Of a DNA stretch of 64,000 bases, positions 12,458 through 27,241 are shown in pieces. Every line of letters starts with the position of its first letter. Position 1 is the stretch's first letter. Position numbers and translations under genes: made by a program. The notes beneath the pieces were generated by a model. That model saw nothing but the letters and a program-made list of their open reading frames with translations, was not told the origin of the DNA and searched no databases. This stretch comes from Orbilia blumenaviensis (taxonomy: Eukaryota; Ascomycota; Orbiliomycetes; Orbiliales; Orbiliaceae), in contig JAVHNS010000001.1 of the NCBI GenBank assembly GCA_036872755.1, positions 1,736,001 through 1,800,000 of the forward strand, read 5' to 3'.

Positions 12458-15240
12458 ATGAGGGGCATCCAGCCCAGGCTGCCAAAGTCCATTCTGGACC
12501 AGATCCAGGACTCAGGTACACACTACTTAAAACATCGATTCATAGAATATACAAAGTCCTTGCTAATGGCGAACATGTAAATGCGACAGGGAGCAAAACT
12601 AGTGGTAGCAGGCAGTCGCTCAAGAACACTAGAAAACAAGGCAGAAAAGAACGTCGCAAACAACAGCGCTTGGACAAAAAACAGGCCAGACACAATAGCA
12701 ATGGCAATGGCAATGGCAATAATAGTAATCATTACAATAATACTCGATACTCCCATCAGGTGGACGATTCCAGCGATTCGATAACCTCAGAGGACGAACC
12801 GGAACCCTCATACACCACGAAGAAGCCTACAGTCCAACCATCCAAATCGAAAACCACCCCCAATGTTGCGCTAAAGACCGTAGCGGACGGTATAACATCG
12901 GCGAAGAAGGTAGAGGCTGCAAAAAAGGCTGAAGCTCCAAAGCCAGCCGTTCGGAAGGCTGTGGCCGAGAAACTCGACGAAGACGACGCTGAAATCGCTG
13001 CCTTAGAGAAGAAATTAAATATCAAGGGCAAGAAATTACCAAGCGCCTTCAAAGAAGATAACCTAGATTGGCTATTGGACGGATTTGACTCTGAGGATGA
13101 AGAACTTGAGAAAGATCGCCAGTATCTCGCTGAAAAGCGAGGTAAGAAACGGAAGAGAGGCGAAGAAAAAGAAAAGGAGGGACAAGACAAGAGTATGAGC
13201 GAATCTGGAAGTGAAGACTTCTCGGACTCGGACTCGGACGAAGATATGCTTGGCGACAGCGATACCTCCGGTTTTGAGGATGAGGATGAGGGAAGTGAAG
13301 ACATCGACATGGAGGACGCAGAAGATGATTGGTCCGGTTTCCCTTCTGAAGGGGATGAAGACGAGGGCGGTGGAGACCCAGAAGCTTCACGGCAACCCGC
13401 TCCCAGACCATCGAAACCAGACCCTACGAAGCCTGCTATAGCAGCAGACCAACCGGCCAAATACATACCTCCAGCACAGCGCCGAAAACTCACTGAACTC
13501 CCTACGGACGATATGTTACGCAAAAAGATTCAAGGACAAGTCAATCGTCTCACAGAGCAAAGCATGCTACAAATCGTCAAATCAATTGAGGAGCTGTACC
13601 GTGAATACCCAAGACAGAGTGTCACATCCACTCTTACAACTTTAGTTCTAGCATCGGTTTCTAACGAAGTCAACACAAGGGAGACATTCTTCACGTTGTA
13701 CGGTGGCTTTATAGCGGCTTTGTATAGGATATTAGGAACAGACTTCGGAGCACATTTTGTTCAAAACCTAGTTGAAGATTTTGACAAATCTTATGGAGAA
13801 GCGGTAAAGCTGGGCGACGATCCTGCTGTCGCATCTACTAACTCTAGCAAGAAACAAGTTAATGACCTCGTTTCGCTGTTAGCCGAGTTATACAACTTTG
13901 GGGTTATTGGGTCAAGCTTGATATTTGACCTCATTAGGATATGCGTATCCGAAGTTGCAGAATTGAACGCAGAGCTGCTGCTAAGGATTGTAAAGAGTAG
14001 TGGGCCACAGCTGCGACAAGATGACCCTTCAGCTCTAAAGGACATCGTATCCATGCTCAACGCATCAGTTGCCAAAGTTGGTACTGATAAGCTAAGCACA
14101 AGATTCAAATTCATGATTGAGACTTTGACAAATCTCAAAAACAACAAAGCGAGAAAATCTAACGATGCCTCTATCGTTGCTTCTGAGGCCATCGTTCGTA
14201 TGAAGAAGACATTGGGTACTCTGAATAGTAGGTCTTTACGGGCAAGTGAGCCTCTCCGACCTTCTCTCAAGGATATTCGGGATGTAGAGACGAAAGGGAA
14301 ATGGTGGCTTGTCGGTGCCAGTTGGAGGAATAATATGCTCGAGGACAGCGAATCTAAGACGAATAATGATGGCAAGGATGATGCTGTGTCTGTGACATCG
14401 GACTTTGAGGACGATGTCACAAATTATCTCCAGTTAGCCAGGGAACAGCGGATGAATACGGACATCCGTAGGGCCATATTTGTGGCTATTATGAGTGCTG
14501 AGGTATAATTTTTCTCCCCTTCGGCTTATCTCGTAGACCACTTCTGCAATTCATAATACAGTTACTAATGATATTTATAGGACTACACCGATGCACGGGA
14601 GAAGCTTTTTAAACTGCGCCTCAAGCGAAACCAAGAGCGGGAAATTCCCCACGTCCTACTTCACTGCTGTGGGAATGAAGCACAGTATAACCCATACTAC
14701 ACACTAATCGCACAGCAACTGTGTACCCAACACTCCATTCGCATGACGTTCCAATTCAGTCTCTGGGAGGTCTTCCGAAAAATGGGAGAAGAGGATGAAA
14801 TGAACCGTGGCGAATCCAACATTATGGATGACGACGATGAAGGCATGCCACTTAGGAAAATTGTGAATCTGGCAAAACTCTACGGATACCTGGTGGCACA
14901 TGGGTCGCTGTCTTTGATGATACTCAAGACACTGCAGCTGGTGTCGGTGCAACCCAATACGAAGAATTTCTTAGAAATATTCTTCATTACAATATTCTCG
15001 CAGATCAGGGAGAGATACCCCAAGTCATCGAGTAAGCGGGAGTCACGGGTCCGAGAATTGTTTAGGGCGACGGCGGAGAATCCGTCCCTGGCAAGAGGGT
15101 TAGAGTACTTCCTGAAGAAGCATGTGGCAGGGAGTGATATTACTAATGGGAAGAAAGAAAAGGAATCAGTGAAGCGGGGGTGCGAAGTCGCTGAAGAAGT
15201 CCTCCGACGAGTGATATTGGATGGGGCAGAAGAGTCATGA
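12458..15240 (+). CDS. SGD1: Nucleolar MIF4G/MA3 protein, Sgd1/NOM1 family
   Basis: Nucleolar protein of the NOM1/Sgd1 family, essential for 18S rRNA maturation in yeast. Exons are 12458-12515, 12590-14502 and 14581-15240, giving 876 residues in one frame. The N-terminus (MRGIQPRLPKSILDQIQDS) leads into a basic region (RKQGRKERRKQQRLDKKQ), an Asn/Gly run, and a long acidic Ser/Asp/Glu region. A MIF4G domain follows (DMLRKKIQGQVNRLTEQSML ... FFTLYGGFIAALYRILGTDF ... FGVIGSSLIFDLIRICV). After the second intron comes the MA3 domain (DYTDAREKLFKLRLKRNQER ... MTFQFSLWEVFRKMG). The short first exon is supported by the ATG, the GTACAC donor and frame continuity. Confidence 0.92.
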
Positions 15241-16312
15241 TTCGATTCTAGAATTCTACGCATACCCATGCCCTATACCTGATAATATCGATGTGACCAC
15301 GGGGTGCTGCAAGTCCTCCGTCGACATTGTAATATATTTCTGTATCATACATACCATAAAAGTATATCTGGAGTTAGTTACTTTTACAAAGCGAGAATAG
15401 AGTTCATGACATTGGGTCATTTCTAAGGATTTCCAAAGTGTAAATAGTTACTAACCCTTTCCCTTTACGATCGCATTCGACATTATTCTTCCAACCTTTT
15501 ACATATAAATTTGGCAATCGCAAAGTCCAGCCGGGTAATCGGGATCGGATCGGTATCGTAGCCCAGCCCGGGGACATCCCGACTATTCCGAAGGTGCTCC
15601 TCCCGTTTGTTCATTTCGCTTGCCCGGGGCAGCATTCCCGCCGAGTCATCTGCCACTGCCCGGCTAGGCCGACAAGCTAGAAACTATACCCTTTGGATTG
15701 GATTAGATTGGATCCGAAAATATCTCGACGATGAAAGAATTTTTATGCGTAGAAGCCACTCTCATGGCCATAAATCAGTGAGGGATATAAGAAAGACACC
15801 CCTTGTAGATGCAGCCGTATCGCGATACTTTTTCTTTTTTTATCCTTGAAGCTTGAGCTCAATCGAAATCGTAAGCCAATAGAGATAGCGACTTATAACT
15901 TATCATATCAGTGCATTACATCGGTCTGGGTTATTGCCGATTGTATCCAGCCAGTGAAGAAAAAAAGCGAAACTTCAACGGTTTCCCCCTGTTCGATCTG
16001 GCTAGTCCCCAACCCAAAATTATATTCCCAGAATACCACATCCACCCCTTCACTTTGAACTCCTCCTTCCTCAACCTTCTCCTCCTCATCCTCCATCGTC
16101 GAACGGGCCATCAATTGAAACCGCACCATTTCGACAGCCCTTAGATACCTTCTCCATATTCTTCAGTATCCGTAGTACCGAGCTAGCTTACTACTCTCCT
16201 CCCCCACGGCCATTAACACATTTATCCGAAAACCACCACCCTCCCACAAAATATCCCCCATCCCGACGTCATACCAGAAAACCCTCAACCCGCCCTATAA
16301 ACACCCATCACC
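15241..16312. other. Intergenic region and promoter of LPD1
   Basis: 1,072 bp between the tandem SGD1 and LPD1 genes. Two ATTGG motifs (inverted CCAAT) lie close together at about 15697-15714, suitable for a HAP-type CCAAT-binding complex that commonly controls respiratory genes; that link is inferred. The last 250 bp are C-rich leader. No gene is supported. Confidence 0.45.
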
Positions 16313-18339
<2,027 letters not shown>

Positions 18340-19200
18340 AGCTTCGTTCTATTTTCATTGTGAAGGGGGAGGAGGGGATTCCCTTCGTATTTTTGTAATT
18401 ATAGCATTTTGTGGAATGACAAGTCCACTGGACAAAGTATCGCCAGCCAGGAAAAGTGGGAGTGGTCTCTTCCAATGGAGCTGAAAAAAAAAAATGAGGA
18501 GAATTAAAGAATAATGAATAAACGTATATATACTATCAATGCAGCTTCTCAGATACATTATCATTATTTGTTTTTGAGTGTGTGCGGAAGAATGGTCTAC
18601 AATCTCATAGAACGTTACTTGCACCAAATCAGATTGAAGAGCTTAGTGGTGAAAACTTGGGTCAAATATGGGATGCATTCGATATATATAATGGTACAGA
18701 GTGCGCAGTAAGAAAAACCAGAAGTTCATAAGCAGTAAGCGGGTATAACTAGCATACAGACGTGTCGCCGTGTCCGTCTAGAAGGGGAGAAGATAGTATA
18801 TATGATGTAAAAAAAAAAAAAAAAAAAAGAGAAAGAACCCAAAGAGACAGAACACCGGTAATCCAATGCCCGACCGTTCAATCGTATTAGTGAGACGGCG
18901 AAAGAAAAATAAAACAAGAAGAGAAAGAAGAAAGAAAGGCGTGGGAACACACAGACTAGCTGCAACATGCGGAGAGAAAAAATCGAATCACCCAGCTGCA
19001 ATCATTAAAGGGGATTGAGGGAAAGAAAAACGTAAAAACATCAAAAACATCAGGAATGCAAAAACGTAATTAAACATCAGCAACCAAATGTTAATCAAAC
19101 ATCAAATATCAAGGTAATTGTCGTTTTCGGTCGTTCTTTCAATCCTCCACATTAACTCGTTTCCGAAACCCGCGCTCAATAACGTTTTTTTCTCATATAC
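18340..19200. other. Convergent intergenic region LPD1 / INP1
   Basis: 860 bp holding the 3' ends of two convergent genes. It includes a run of 20 A at 18809-18828 and purine-rich sequence around it. A short near-repeat of catcaaaaacatca / catcaaatatcaa type lies at 19038-19110. No protein-like frame. Confidence 0.5.
18809..18828. repeat. Poly(A) run
   Basis: Twenty consecutive A in the LPD1/INP1 convergent spacer. Confidence 0.9.
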
Positions 19201-22200
19201 TTAAACACTATCCCTTCTTCCAAAAGAAAAAGGCCTCCTCTTCCTCCCCGTTGTTGGTGGTGTAGTTTCATTCGAAATCTTGACTCCATAATCATCCTCA
19301 TCACTCAGCAGTCCGACTTTCTCGTAATCCTGCGGCGAAATTGGTGACGAATCCGTGAGATCGACACTGCCGCTTTCCTTGACTCTCCCACCTTTGCCCT
19401 TAACCTTGCCCTTCTTCCAGTCTCCCCAGTAATAAACATAAATCTTAGCTCCCTTCATAAGTTTATCTGCCACACGAAGCATAAACTTGAGCAAGAATCC
19501 AGAGGGTTGATGGATCTTCACGTTAACAGTTTTCCCGAAGATGCCACGAACCGCTTCGTGGTCCATCGAGCGGATGAAGCGGCGACCGGTGCGTGAGAGT
19601 GGTTCGTAGCCGTCCGAACCGGGCGTCTTCGTAACTGGCATCTCGTTGGCGCGGGGGATGAGGCTCATATTAAGGCCTGCGAGTGGATCCAAAAATTCTA
19701 GATCATCCATTGCCATCGTATCCATATCCATGGTGTCTGGGTCATTATCTCGGATAATGACAGAGCTGTTGTCGAGATGATCGCCTTGCAGGGTGACAGA
19801 GCTGGTGTCCATGTGCATATGACTAGCTGGAATAACAACAGAACTGGCATCCAAACGGCTGTCTTGGACGAGGACAGAGCTGGCATCTAGGTTAATGTCC
19901 CTGGTAATGATGGAGCTAGCGTCCAAACCGTTATCTTCGATAACCATAGAACTTGTATCTGCCATAGGTTGGGATGTCCCTAATAGAGAAACATTTGAAA
20001 TATCACCAGTAGCTCTGTGACGGAAGCTAACCTCCGGAGTGATAGCTTCGATGTTCTCTTCAGATTCCGAGTCCGAGGCGGAGTGAGAAAGTGGTGGCGT
20101 CGCAGGTGGGGATGGGAGAGGAGTTTGTGGACGAATTTGAGGGAGTGCCGTCTCTTGGGTGGATTGAAGAGGCTCAAAGATCGATGGCACTTCATGAGTT
20201 TCGTCCTCAAAATCATCGCGGATTTGCAACTGAACAAGATGCTCCATGCGGAAGTCTTCACGGGGCTGTTCCAGTTCTAAGGGTTGGGGCTTTGACTTTG
20301 GCTTTGGTTTTTCCTCCTCTTCAGTGTACATCGAGTACACTGACGGGCTTGGGCTACGTCGAATATCAAGATCGAGTAAATCGATCTCGGACTCAGTGGC
20401 ATCTGCATGCTGAACAACTACAGATGGAGGGCGGAGGAAGTGCATCGGAGCAGTAGGCGGTGGGGAAATAGCTGTAGGCGGTGGAGAAAAGGTCATAGGC
20501 GGTACAATTGGCATCATTGGCTTCCGTTCCGGTGAACGCCCTCTGGCTTCTGGGATAGAATACGAAAGGGAGAATGGGTCGATCGGGCTGCTAGTTGCAG
20601 AAGCCGCGGAGTCCGCATAGTCGGAAGGACCAGAGGTTCCATAGTCGGAGGGTACCGATCTTGGGATATATCTGGGAGATGGTGGGCCAGATCCTACGGA
20701 TTGAACGGAGATTCCTTCGTCGTCTGTATGGGGCAGCCCTGGACCATCTTCTGGAATCATAAACATATCATTTGGAAGTTCTCGGGCAAGTGGGCTTATC
20801 GAACGGTTCCGGGACAGCGGGCTCCTGCCAGCAAGTGGACTAAGAGCCCTCGGGCTTGCTGACAGATTATGTTGCTGTGGGACTTGGAGACGAGGCACTC
20901 GGAGCATAGGCTTGTCTTCAAAGATATTTTTTCTAAACATAACTGGCATGGAAGGCGGAGCCTCGACCGCGACCTTTGGCGGTGCATTGAATCCTGGGTC
21001 CCGGAATACAATATCACTGCCGCTGTCGTTATCTGGGGCACCATAGTCGGATTGGGCGCTAGATGGCCGACTTGGTCTGCTGGCGACACTACTTGATCTC
21101 CTAAAAACTGCAAGAGGGGCGGGTTCTTCGACATCTTGTTTCTCTGACCTGAATGGACAGTTGGTTTTCTCAAAAACGATAAGCTTATCGAGCACAGTCC
21201 TTAAGCTGTGTACTTTCGATAAATCATCCTCAACTCTGAAATTGCCACATCGAGTTAAGCATTAGCATTAATACAACGTTGTTATAGCTTCAACTAATTT
21301 CGAGGATTTGGAGTGTTAGGGGATAGTGGGCATGAAATGCATATACTCACAAATCTTGTAGCTCCAACCGATAGTAGTTATCTTTCCGGATCCTCAGAAC
21401 GAATATACCACGACGCTCATCCATGCACCAGCAAGCGCTACGAGGTAGCAATGGCTGCAATAATTGCCCGCCTTGCAAGAAAGCTGTTGAAAACTTAACT
21501 CGATAAATTTTCATAGGGCCTACCCAATTTTAGGAATGATCCGTTAGTCTACGCTCTTGATCCCCGGAATTGCCTTGAGCGCGCGCATGCATAGGGAAGG
21601 CTGCAGCCGGTTGCATCAATATCCTCCGAGGCACCGTCTGGAACCCTCTTCCCCTCTCCAGTTTGAAGCGATAAGGGGGACAATTAAGAAGGGGTAGACG
21701 ATTCTTCTCGGATTTTTAATGCATCGAATAGAAAAAATAGGAAATATCTCGCAAATACTAACCAGAACTTAGCGTCCTTTCCGTTGGTTGCATATAGCTT
21801 GCAATAGAATCTTTCCCCTTCAACTTTTCCTCTGAAATAGTAAAGGAGACTATGCGCGTCGGATGATGGAACAAAACCTCGACATCATCGTTGTTGCCCC
21901 CGGGGGGTTCTATTGGTGAAACATCTCCACCAGTGTAGATAGCACTAACGCTAAATTTTCGTCCGCCAGGAATATTCGAGTAGGCCCCCGTCGGTACATG
22001 TCCAATAGTCGATGCTCGTCGTAGTGAAGGGAACGGTGCAGAACTCTCGCGTCTTGATAAGCCAACGGTACTTTCTCGTCGGTTTAGACTTGGAAAGGGG
22101 GCAACGCTCTCTCGTCGAGTAGCGAGAGGCGAACCGCCCTCTCGTTTACTAGCAAATGGATTGATACTTTCTCGTCTACCAGCGAATGGGGAGACGCTTT

Positions 22201-22264
22201 CTTTTCGGCTGCCGTCGCGTCTAGGTAGGCTGAGGGAACCCGATGATTTGAATGGAAGAGCCAT
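19201..22264 (-). CDS. INP1: Inheritance of peroxisomes protein 1 (Inp1)
   Basis: Peripheral peroxisomal protein that, in yeast, anchors peroxisomes to the mother-cell cortex through Pex3. The ATG at 22264 starts MALPFKSSGSLSLPRRDG. The family signature is spread over exon ends: VEVLFHHPTRIVSFTISEE, then TERTLSSG|PMKIYRVKFSTAFLQGGQ, LPRSACWCMDERRGIFVLRI and KDNYYRLELQD. It continues past a second intron into VHSLRTVLDKLIVFEKTNCPF, which matches the Inp1 homology domain. The small middle exon is at about 21350-21528. The 620-residue C-terminal part is disordered (Ser/Pro-rich) with a six-unit repeat and a basic Ser-rich end (RKRRPFSFGRRDSV). Two repeat blocks are listed separately. Filamentous fungi usually carry one such gene. 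Confidence 0.85.
19739..19965 (-). repeat. Six-unit LDASSVVI-type protein repeat inside Inp1
   Basis: Six consecutive degenerate units of about 12-14 residues: MADTSSMVIEDNG, LDASSIITRDIN, LDASSVLVQDSR, LDASSVVIPASHMH, MDTSSVTLQGDH, LDNSSVIIRDND. Each has a [L/M]-D/A-x-S-S hydrophobic core followed by an acidic or polar spacer. The DNA units are diverged at third positions, so the repeat is old and probably kept by selection on protein. Confidence 0.85.
22009..22204 (-). repeat. RRES-x-PF-type repeat at the Inp1 N-terminus
   Basis: A run of R-[K/R]-E-S units spaced 8-14 residues apart (RKESVSPFAG, RRESINPFAS, TRRESVAPFPS, NRRESTVGLS, RRESSAPFPS). Each unit is a basophilic-kinase-like R-R-x-S site followed by a Pro-Phe pair. 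Confidence 0.8.
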
Positions 22265-25200
22265 GACGTTTTACCGCCCCGCGTTCCGCTTGAAATATAT
22301 ATATATTTTTTGGCGAGACGAGAATTATAATTGAGGGGCGAAAAAAGTGGGATGGAAGTTTATCAGAGGGGTGGTGGGCGTGTGTCTGCCTTTATCTTAT
22401 TTCTTCCTTTGAGGCTTGTGATAAATAATATTACCCTTGTATTAATTCCGTGCGAAATCTAAGTCCCGCGAACGGTAGCAAAATGAAATGTAAGGAGGAT
22501 TTAGGGAACAATTAAAAGTCAAAATATAATTAAATAAAGAAACCCTAAGGAAGAATGGCAAAAGAAATAAAATCGTAGGAGAGGGAAAGAAGAGGATGTG
22601 AAAAGAGGAAGAGAGAGAAAAAAAATTTCAGGAGTCAAAAGACGGGACGAGTGTCGGAGATGAGGTCAGATCCAGATCATATTCAGAGAGAAAAAACTAG
22701 TGGCGTGAAGGGCCGCTTTAACCGCCTACGCAAGAGCTCGAGCCTTGTGTATTTTCCTTTTTCTCTCTTTTATTTCTAGAATTCTGTACGAATATGACTT
22801 TCGTTGCACCTTCAATGCTCCAGGCCTGCCTGCCTATAGACGTTCGACGAAGTTCCAATTACAAACACTATTTGCGCCGTCGTAGCGTTGTAAAAAAGGA
22901 GTTGGGGGGAGACTAGGCGTATTTGTCGTGTAGATATTCCGTATATATAACAAAGCGTGGACACTTAAAACATGCGTCGACGCAGGTGGAAAAAAAACTT
23001 CTGCGTGCTTAATCCACTATATCCTGCAATGGCTAAAAAACCGGACCTCCCTCACATTTAGTCATTATCCGGGGCTTCGGGCGTGATATAAGATGCCCCG
23101 AATAAGGGTGTCAAAATTTGTTAGAGGTTCCCTATATCCCGCCAGTGTTATACGCCGAACTGTCGACAGACTAAGTTCAGTTGAGCAGCTGCATGCTAAA
23201 TCGAGATGAGTTGATTGCCCTTTTTGCTCGTCGGCATGTGCAAATAAACGAAAAGCAGCCAATCCGGAGCAGCCGGCCAGGTTGAGCTAGCCTTTGGGCC
23301 GGCTAACGTGTCGAATAGGAGCGATCGGACATATGCCAGTCGCCCGTGCTCCTGGTTCCCACCCCCATCCATTCGACCTGCTACAATTTTCTGCGAGTTT
23401 TGTCTGCAGATAGTGCTTTCTTTGTCAGGTGGAGTCGCTGGACCAAACAGGCACTTGCCTCGCGGGTCGATTGCCTCCTGAAAAGAGCGGTCATAAAGAC
23501 TCGCGAGGGCAAAATGTCACATCGTTTTTTTCTCTTTCCCTTTCTCATCCCAAGGTAGGGACGGCCATGGTTTCCCTGACTTGTAAATGTCAAAGGAAAT
23601 GAGAATGTACATAATCTACCGGTCTTTACAGTCCCGTAGCGTGACAGTGTTAGCCTTGTCGATTCGCATGGCTGGATTGCGGGGCGCTGCACTTACTCCT
23701 GGAAGCCTTCCAATCCATTAGTTTCATATGGAGAGAAAGTCGCCGTGTGCCGTCGGAATGGTCCAAGCAGCACGCGAGAAAATAATAGAAAAAGAGGGTA
23801 TCGCCACTCCCATTATAGCAGTGCATCTATAAGCCCGGCGATCGAATTCAGGCTGTGACTGTGCGAACTACGGGGGGCTAGATTGGCCATGATCGTGAGA
23901 ATTCGAGACCATGAGGTCTGGAGTCGTAGCATGACTTCAGAATGTGTTGCAGGTGAGGTCCAGATCAGGAATACATGGGTTCACATTCCTCTCGCGTGTT
24001 ACACCACCAGTCCTGCAAGCTGCCCCGAAAACAACAAACCTCGCAGTGAAGTCCCAGACTCTGGACGGAGTTGCAATTCGTGATATCCAATTGGAATCTC
24101 CAGCATCCATCTGCATACATGCATTAGCTGCGAGCCACTGCACCACCCCACACTTTTGCTTCACAGATATCAAACACTCGTCACAGCTGAGCTGATGTGT
24201 ACCGAATAAGTACCTACCAGGGCTATCTTCGATTTACCATGGTTTGCCCACACAGCGAGTCTCGAGTTTGGGGGAACCACCACAAGCTTAGCCTAGATGA
24301 AAAAGAAAATTCGAAAAGGAAGAGGAAATTTTGAAAGACATGGTTCGCTTTCCTAAGCCCTTATCCGCTAAAGATAGCTAGCAGTCAACTCGCCTAGATA
24401 TCTCAGACATTTGGCAATTGGGGGTACGGATACAACGGCGAGAGTCGAATAGGGGTTTTGTGAGACGAGAAGTTAAACGGCAGCATCCATGCACACTCGA
24501 TAATCGAAGCGACCTTCAAATCTCAAGACTACTATTCCCGAGGGTTGTCCTGAAATGTAACCTTCCTTCCCTTTCTTTTTTTTTTAACAACCGTCTACCG
24601 ACACTTCATACGTAGCCAGACCTCGCAGATGTCCGTATGTGTATATCTATTACACATACACAGCATCTGACCACTGAATAATATTAATTAGGTAGCAGCA
24701 ATTGCAATTCACCCCCATTTGTGTTACAAGGTTTTTTTGTTCATTGTCCTTTTTCCTTTCCCCATGTTTGCATTGCTTTCCCTTTTTTGGCCTATTTTAT
24801 CCTTCATCGCGTCGTCTTAAATCCATTTCAAAAACTTTCACGTTACTCTAAAGCTATCGAAAACAGAAATTCCAAACGAACGAACAATTCAATTGGTATT
24901 CCACACTTTCTTAGATGGGGAACGGAAAGTCAATTACGATTTTGCGCTCTACTTTCTGCAGCAGCTAGTGTGCTTTGTGACATGCATATACACTAAATTA
25001 TGCAGACTGTACTACGTAGCTACGTGGAACGATATTTCGCTCGTCCATTGCATCGATGCAATGACAGGCTAGTAGAAAGCAATGAATAAGCATACGGGAT
25101 CCTGGTAGGGGACCCCCATACTAGATTTATAAAAGTTAAAATGATTGCCAATTGATACTACTAGTATACTACTAAGTAATCGTATATGCATGTCTTTTCT

Positions 25201-25667
25201 AATCCAAAAAACTGGGATTACAAGCCAACTGCCCCGCCCTTCTAAGTGACGCTATCTTGCATCCAAAGATATCCACTGCAGCAAAGAGACAGTGAAAAAA
25301 AAAAAAAAAAAAGGCTCATGCGAAACGGGGGCCAGTTCAGCCGAATGTACCACGCGGGCAATGATGATCGGTGTTCATAATAAGTGATGAGTTAGCAAGA
25401 AAAGAAAGAAAGAAAGGCCAATGCAATGCTGTACAGTCCCAAAGCCGGAAACCCACCCCCAAAATCCAAGTGCCCATAAGAATGACCAATGCAGATGCAA
25501 CAAAAAGAATAAAAACGCCACTCCATTGCCTATTACCCAGCCGTTGTACACCGTATACGCGTATTCCACAAAGAAACCGAAAAATAAGAAATGATAATGA
25601 TAATAAATAAATAAAACGATCACAGTTGGTTTCCTGTCGCCCAAAGAGCTCTCGTCATAAAGAATGT
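22265..25667. other. Gene-poor region of 3.4 kb
   Basis: Holds the INP1 promoter and leader on its left and the 3' end of the F-box gene on its right. The left end has a (TA) run near 22296-22306 and A/G-rich sequence to about 22630. A run of 18 A lies at 25295-25312. Open frames are short, with no domains. I see no tRNA-like cloverleaf. It could hide a non-coding transcript, but nothing in the sequence proves one. Confidence 0.45.
25295..25312. repeat. Poly(A) run
   Basis: Eighteen consecutive A in the gene-poor region. Confidence 0.85.
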
Positions 25668-27241
25668 TTAGTGTGCCGCTGCCGCTGTCGACATTCCACA
25701 ATTGTGTCTGATCCGGGTTGTATCATCCTCATCATCATCGTTGTCGTAGCTGATTGGAAGATCCTCTGGATAAGCCCATTCTTCCCAACCCTCCAACAAA
25801 AGCTCTACAATCTCGTCGATACATCTAAACTGATTCAAGCCGTCTATGACCTCCTTCCTAAACATGACATTCTGGGCAGGGTGAATCCACAAATGGAAAA
25901 TGTTCGGCGAAATCACGAGTGTCGAATAGCGTTTGATATTTTCCGATGGATGATGTATTCTCGGGAGCAGGGTAGTTCCAGCCTTCGCAGATCTCGCTTG
26001 TTCAGTTTTGTACATAGCCGAGAACCGTGACATCGCTTTCCTTCTTAGGGACGCCTTTTTCTTGCGGTATACATTTCGTAATTCCGGAATCCCACCGACA
26101 ATCATAAACTTCGTGAGGTCCTGAACGGCTGGTAAAGTATCAGTGACGATTGCCCACATTCGTTTGATTTTCTCATGATCCCCTGGCATAGCGACATTCT
26201 GCCATAATAGGTAAAGAGTAAGCCTATAAAAGTCGGATGCCTCGACGAGTTGATCGATCGTGTAGTATTTTTCTAGTATTGCCTCCTGTAGTTGGATGTC
26301 GTCTGCTCGGGATGAATATCCGTTGACCCGGTCACGTCGCAGCTTGCGCTCCGCAAACTGCTCGAGGAAATGTTGAATTATCATTAAAGAAAACCGTAGT
26401 CTCTCTGTGATATACCTGATAATCAAGACTTTAGCGCTGGCCGGATGAGGGTCGAAGTATTTGTCGTGGAAGTCATCGTAGAGTTGCGTTGCCAGAGATT
26501 TCGCAAGCTCTGACGCCGCTATGCTCTTAGTCGCCAGTCTTGAGAGATATTCGAATGTTGGCTTGTTCGGTATGCTTGGTGGATAAAGTGCGACATATCT
26601 TGGTTCGACAAAGGTTTGAATTTGCTGCCTCGCGATCTCATGTTCATTAGTGACAATAAGGGCATTGAATGAACGCGAAGTTTTGCGTAGTGATATGATG
26701 TCGGAATATATTAATTTGGTAACGATTTCTAATTGAAGTTCCACGGGTAGTGTGAAGAACAGAGCACCGGCGGAAGGTCTGGAACTATATAGAATTAGTT
26801 TATATGTTTAGATTCGGAGATAGGATTTACAACCCGATATTCCTACCTTTCTTTCTGTGCACAGGCACAGCCCGTGATATTGGGCATTGTCCGTCTGTCA
26901 AATAGCCATGACCGTCGTAACCCAGATGCCCCCGAAAATTCTCGATATATGGCCGCTTTACGGTATCGACGAGCGCTAGCGAAGGTGGCTCTCTTGTCCT
27001 CCTCTAGCAGTGAGTCTTGAGACTTATGATAATCCAATCCTTTTCTCCAAACCGACTTCCCAGTCTTCTTCCCAATTTCTCGGATTTTAGTCGTCACCTT
27101 GGACAAAATGGCCCTGAGAGGCCTTTTGCTGTCATCAGACATGTCTGCAGATTTGGAGTGTGGCAGTTGACCAGGATTACGTGAAAGGTTTGCTGTCTGA
27201 GTGTTGTGATTATTCTTGATACTGGGTGCTGATATCAACAT
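25668..27241 (-). CDS. F-box domain protein
   Basis: Probable substrate-recognition protein; F-box proteins bind Skp1 in SCF ubiquitin ligases. Exon 1 ends at 26847 (...CAQKE) and exon 2 starts at 26784 (SRPSAGALFFTLPVELQLE), separated by a 62-nt intron 26785-26846 with GTAGG/TAG ends. The F-box-like helices are LPVELQLEIVTKLIYSDI and SLRKTSRSFNALI near the middle. The rest (EIARQQIQTFVEPRYVALYP ...) resembles the helical C-terminal part common in fungal F-box proteins of unknown target. The N-terminal exon is basic (RAILSKVTTKIREIGKKTGK). The protein ends in an acidic run and poly-Ala. I took the ATG at 27241; the next ATG at 27142 (MSDDSKRPLRA) is equally possible. Confidence 0.7.

Noticed and set aside
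12756..13523. Minus-strand Ser-rich frame of 255 codons
   Set aside because: Antisense shadow of the acidic region of SGD1.
13791..14420. Minus-strand frame of 209 codons
   Set aside because: Antisense to the SGD1 MIF4G region, with no domain of its own.
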